52,364 nt of DNA from a virus. Position 1 is the first letter of the stretch. Each line of letters starts with the position of its first letter. The position numbers and the translations under genes were made by a program. The stretch spans positions 1 to 52,364 of the IMG/VR virus record IMGVR_UViG_3300030380_005007, one strand, 5' to 3'. Shown piece by piece: positions 48,828 to 52,364 of the stretch. The notes beneath the pieces were generated by a model, which was not told the origin of the DNA, did not search any database, and worked only from the letters and a program-made list of their open reading frames with translations.

Positions 48828-49256
48828 ATGGCAATATCATCAACACTTACAACAAGCTTTAAAAAAGAATTGTTGCTTGGCAATCATAATTTTACTAACT
48901 CAAGTGGCGACACTTTTAAATTAGCTTTATATACTTCATCAGCTACTTTAGGCGCAACCACCACTTCGTTTACTACTACAGGTCAAGCATCTGGTACTAA
49001 CTACACTTCAGGTGGCTCTAACTTAACTAATGTTACTCCAACAAGTTCAGGTACTACAGCTTTTACTGACTTTGCAGATTTAACATTTAGTACAGCAACA
49101 GTTACTGCTAGAGGTTGTATGATTTACAACTCAAGTGATAGCAATAAATCAGTTGCTACTATTGATTTTGGTGGAGATAAAACATCAACTGCTGGGGACT
49201 TTACAATTGTATTCCCTGCAGCGGCAGCCTCTACAGCGATTATCAGAATCGCCTAG
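48828..49256 (+). CDS. Small Thr/Ser-rich tail protein
   Basis: The 142-residue product begins with TTSFKKELLLGNHNFTNSSG and is very rich in Thr, Ser and Ala with beta-strand character (FKLALYTSSATLG). This matches a family of small tail-region proteins seen in many phages. It likely belongs to the tail or fibre base. Confidence 0.65.
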   Translation: MAISSTLTTSFKKELLLGNHNFTNSSGDTFKLALYTSSATLGATTTSFTTTGQASGTNYTSGGSNLTNVTPTSSGTTAFTDFADLTFSTATVTARGCMIYNSSDSNKSVATIDFGGDKTSTAGDFTIVFPAAAASTAIIRIA

Positions 49257-49262
49257 CCTTAA

Positions 49263-49901
49263 ATGGCTATCATAAACGGTTGGGGTCGAGGCACTTGGAA
49301 TGAAGGTGCTTGGGGCACAGCCTTACCTCTTACATTAACAGCTCCTAGCGCAGGAACATCTGCTTTAGGAACTGTATCCGTTGTAGCAAAAGCAAATGTA
49401 TCGCCTAGTGGCCTATCAATAACATCTACTAATGGTGGTGTTGCGGTAGATGCACCCGGCGTTGTTGGCGTAAACGGTCTAGCTGCAACAGGTGGTTTAG
49501 GAACTGTTATAACGCCATCTACAAATGTTTTATCAATTTCAGGTTTAGCTGGAACTTCTGCTTTAGGAACTGCTTCTACAGATGCTGAAGCGAATGTTAC
49601 CCTAAGTGGGCTAGAAGCAACTGGATCAGTTGGCTCAACTACACAAATAGCTAAAGCCAATCAAACGCCTACAGGACAAGCAGGCACTTCAGCTTTAGGA
49701 ACTGCAACAACTCAAACAGATAATAGATTTGAAATTATTAATCCTGTCAATTTAGTGGCGACTGTGGGAACTTTAAGTTTTGATGCTAAAGCCACAGTAA
49801 CGCTTACTGGTGTTTCAGCTACGGTAGAATTAGGCAAACCGTTTAAATGGCAAGAAATAGATGACAATCAAACTCCTAATTGGAGTGAAGTCGCTGCTTA
49901 A
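49263..49901 (+). CDS. Repeat-containing tail/fibre protein
   Basis: The 212-residue product opens with GWGRGTWNEGAWG and then repeats a unit of about 30-35 residues containing GTSALGT and ANV--SGL about four times, ending WQEIDDNQTPNWSEV. The end motif is common at the C-termini of tail proteins. The repeats suggest an extended beta stalk. Confidence 0.6.
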   Translation: MAIINGWGRGTWNEGAWGTALPLTLTAPSAGTSALGTVSVVAKANVSPSGLSITSTNGGVAVDAPGVVGVNGLAATGGLGTVITPSTNVLSISGLAGTSALGTASTDAEANVTLSGLEATGSVGSTTQIAKANQTPTGQAGTSALGTATTQTDNRFEIINPVNLVATVGTLSFDAKATVTLTGVSATVELGKPFKWQEIDDNQTPNWSEVAA

Positions 49902-49952
49902 TAGTGTAAAATTATTATTTATGATTTAATATATCAAATATAGGATTTAGTT

Positions 49953-50933
49953 ATGGCAACTTATGTAAACAACTTACGACTTAAAGAAATCGCCACAGGT
50001 GATGAGTCAGGTACTTGGGGAACCAGTACCAATACCAATTTAGAACTTATCGGAGAAGCTCTTGGTGTAGGAACTGAAGCGATTACCACTAATGCTGATA
50101 CGCATACTACAACCGTAGCAGACGGTAGTTCAGATGCTGGTCGAGCTTTTTATCTTAAATATACAGGAACATTAGACTCAGCTTGTACGATTACGATTGG
50201 CCCAAACACTATGAAGCGTGTGCAAATTATTGAAAACGCTACTAGCGGTTCTCAAAATATTATTATTTCCCAAGGATCTGGCGCTAACGTAACTATAGCC
50301 CCTGGAAAAGTAGCGGTAGTACAATTAGACGGAGCAGGAGCAGGTGCAGCAGTTTTAGACGCACTTACTGATTTAGCTGTTACTGATAGTTTATCAATAA
50401 ACGGTACAACTTTAACAATTGGTGATGCGACAGCAGAAGATACTAAAATAGTATTTGATGGTAACGCTCAAGATTTTTATATTGGTTTAGATGATTCAGC
50501 AGATGATTTAGTAATTGGTTTAGGATCAGCAGTAGGTACAACACCTGCTATTTCGGTAGATGAAAACCAAAATGTGACGATGCCACAAATTGTTACTGCA
50601 TCCACTTCAGCAAATATAACTCAAGTATCTTTAACAGACGGTACAGTATCTTGGGATGCAAAAGCAGCCGCTAACGCATTTTTACTATTAGAAGAAAACT
50701 CAACCATATCAGCTCCAAGTAACGCAGTTGAAGGAGCAATTATAAGTATTGAAGTAGCACAACATGCTTCTAGCGGACCGTATACTTTAGCTTGGAATGC
50801 AATTTTTGAGTTTGTTGGAGATGAAACCCCAACTCAAACAGCAACCGATGCTAAAACTGATATTTACGCATTCCGTTATAACGGTTCAAAATGGCAAAAT
50901 ATAGGTATTAGTCAAAACTTAACACAAAGCTAA
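49953..50933 (+). CDS. Tail fibre-type structural protein
   Basis: The 326-residue product begins YVNNLRLKEIATGDESGTWG, a start seen in many aquatic phage fibre proteins, and is rich in Gly, Thr and Asp with beta-strand patterns (AFYLKYTGTLDSACTITIGP, KIVFDGNAQDFYIGLDDSAD). It lies directly before the LamG/SPRY protein, so it may form the stalk that carries it. Confidence 0.7.
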   Translation: MATYVNNLRLKEIATGDESGTWGTSTNTNLELIGEALGVGTEAITTNADTHTTTVADGSSDAGRAFYLKYTGTLDSACTITIGPNTMKRVQIIENATSGSQNIIISQGSGANVTIAPGKVAVVQLDGAGAGAAVLDALTDLAVTDSLSINGTTLTIGDATAEDTKIVFDGNAQDFYIGLDDSADDLVIGLGSAVGTTPAISVDENQNVTMPQIVTASTSANITQVSLTDGTVSWDAKAAANAFLLLEENSTISAPSNAVEGAIISIEVAQHASSGPYTLAWNAIFEFVGDETPTQTATDAKTDIYAFRYNGSKWQNIGISQNLTQS

Positions 50934-50934
50934 T

Positions 50935-52335
50935 ATGGAAACCCTCCAAAGGACAGCTAATCGAGGAAGCGTATCAACAGGTTATGATGTCGATAATTCT
51001 GTTAAGTTAGAAAGAGCTAATAATGAAACATTACAGCATACTTATGATTCAGACCCAACAAATTTAAAAAAGAATACTCTTAGTATTTGGTTTAAAAGAA
51101 CTGAGATAAGTGCAAATCAAGGACTTTATCAATTTGGTGATGATGCAAGTGGAGAACATACTTATTTTAGATTCACGGTTGATAACAGAGGATTTTTAAG
51201 AGGTAATTTTGGCAGTAATGTTCAATTCTTACTTACCTCACAATCATTTAGAGATACTTCAGCATGGTATCATTTAGTTGTTGCATGGGATACAACGCAA
51301 GGTACTGCTTCTAATAGATTAAAAATTTATTTAAATGGTTCAGAAATAACAGCATTTGATACTGATAATCGTTCCTCAGTAATTCCATTAAATCACGATA
51401 CACCAAATGGAGAAAATGGTAAGTCTGTATTAATTGGTGAGGGTGTTTATGACATTTCTGCTTATGTCGCTGAAACAAACTTTGTAGATGGTCAAGCATT
51501 AGCACCTACAGAGTTTGGTGAATTTGATTCTGATTCAGGTATTTGGAAACCAAAAAAATATACAGGCACTTATGGTAATAATGGATTTTATTTAGATTTT
51601 GAAGACTCTTCAAGTTTAGGGACAGACCAAAGTGGTAATGGTCATAACTTTACTTTAAATAATATTACAGCAGCCGACCAAGCAACAGATACTTGTACTA
51701 ATAATTTTGCTGTTTTAAACACACTTCATAGAATACCTGATACCACAAGAAAAGAAGGTCTTACAACCACAGTAAAAACTAATAATGGTTGGAGAACTAT
51801 AATTAGCACATTAGGTGTTTCTAGTGGTAAATGGTATTTTGAAATGAGCGTAGGAAGTGAATACACCATGGTTGGAGTTGCAGGTGATGCTGTTTTTGGA
51901 GGCGGAACTACAAACCAAAATTATATTGGTGGTGAAACAGGCAGTATCGGATATTATGGTAATAGTGCTACCTTCTATCAAGATGGTGCTGATAAATCAC
52001 CTAGTAATGTTTCAGGTTTTGTAGCTGATGATATTATTGGATTTGCATTTGATGCTGATAACAAGAAAATTTATTTTCATAAAAATGGCACTTACCAAAA
52101 TTCAGCGAATCCTAATACTAGCTCAAATGGCTATGATGTAACAGGCAATGCACCTTTCTTTTTAGGTTTTGCAACCTATCAACAATCCGACCAATGTGAA
52201 GCAAATTATGGTGGCTATCATGTTTATTCAGTCTCGTCAGGTAACAGCGATGCAAACGGATATGGTAACTTTGAATATGCACCACCTTCAGGCTACTATG
52301 CTTTATGCACTAAAAACTTAGCGGAGTACGGATAA
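50935..52335 (+). CDS. LamG/SPRY-type tail fibre or receptor-binding protein (allele 2)
   Basis: The 466-residue product has the same layout as the protein at 8-1411: a LamG-like domain (residues about 35-210) and a SPRY-like domain (about 290-430). The N-terminal 25 residues differ almost completely, and several loops differ, while the core and the last 50 residues are nearly the same. It starts two bases after the stalk-type protein and ends in TAATG with the next gene. It is the allelic or duplicated partner of the first gene. Confidence 0.8.
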   Translation: METLQRTANRGSVSTGYDVDNSVKLERANNETLQHTYDSDPTNLKKNTLSIWFKRTEISANQGLYQFGDDASGEHTYFRFTVDNRGFLRGNFGSNVQFLLTSQSFRDTSAWYHLVVAWDTTQGTASNRLKIYLNGSEITAFDTDNRSSVIPLNHDTPNGENGKSVLIGEGVYDISAYVAETNFVDGQALAPTEFGEFDSDSGIWKPKKYTGTYGNNGFYLDFEDSSSLGTDQSGNGHNFTLNNITAADQATDTCTNNFAVLNTLHRIPDTTRKEGLTTTVKTNNGWRTIISTLGVSSGKWYFEMSVGSEYTMVGVAGDAVFGGGTTNQNYIGGETGSIGYYGNSATFYQDGADKSPSNVSGFVADDIIGFAFDADNKKIYFHKNGTYQNSANPNTSSNGYDVTGNAPFFLGFATYQQSDQCEANYGGYHVYSVSSGNSDANGYGNFEYAPPSGYYALCTKNLAEYG

Positions 52336-52364
52336 TGGCTTATACAAATATTGATGACCCTTCA
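52335..52364 (+). CDS. Partial start of the DUF7483-like protein (truncated by window end)
   Basis: The last 30 bases code for AYTNIDDPS after the Met, identical to the start of the gene at 1411. The window end cuts the gene; on a circular map it is the same gene. Confidence 0.85.
   Translation, partial: MAYTNIDDPS

Larger units (their letters stand above)
50928..52364. repeat. Imperfect terminal direct repeat (partner 1-1440)
   Basis: This is the second copy of the end repeat. The last 68 bases (52297-52364) are identical to 1373-1440. The upstream gene continues across the junction into this copy exactly as the seven bases before position 8 imply. Confidence 0.85.

Overview
The window is essentially a whole genome of a short-tailed (podovirus-like) double-stranded DNA phage, AT-rich and of marine or aquatic type. 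It has a terminase, a large portal, a scaffold, an HK97-like capsid protein, connector proteins, ejection-type internal proteins and LamG-type fibres. No tail sheath, tube or tape-measure gene is visible. I see no integrase, tRNA, CRISPR array, phage RNA polymerase or DNA polymerase. Host taxonomy cannot be fixed from the sequence; several products resemble proteins common in uncultured marine phage genomes.

Both ends carry the same locus. Bases 1-1440 align with 50928-52364: the seven bases before the first ATG equal the end of the gene at 49953-50933, and the last 68 bases are identical to 1373-1440. The simplest reading is a circular or circularly permuted genome of about 50.9 kb whose ends meet on two diverged alleles of one fibre gene.

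Layout. The structural operon starts at 32969 behind a promoter near 32842 and runs rightwards to the end, then continues from 8 to 14786. Its order is terminase large subunit, portal, GroES-like protein, scaffold, capsid, very basic small proteins, connectors, fibres, lysis cassette, tail hub and ejection-type proteins. At 14767-18522 (minus) lie an HTH regulator, a primase-polymerase/helicase and two PD-(D/E)XK nucleases. At 18615-19827 (plus) lie a Sak4-like ATPase and a DUF669-type ssDNA-binding protein. At 19891-24126 (minus) lie an SF2 helicase, a RecE-like exonuclease and many small genes. DNA is probably copied by the host replisome or the primase-polymerase, and processed by Sak4, SSB and RecE.

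At 24.2-32.5 kb is the accessory and control region: very small genes separated by unusually structured non-coding DNA. It contains tandem H-type pseudoknots with compensatory changes (24637-24890), an iteron cluster beside the terminase small-subunit gene (25185-25527), a five-tier nested hairpin at a divergent promoter (28881-29002), and intergenic modules repeating the order terminator, polar GTCGGG repeats, AT-rich repeat, GATC-rich DNA. These are the most unusual parts of the window. All functional assignments are by reading; no database search was run.
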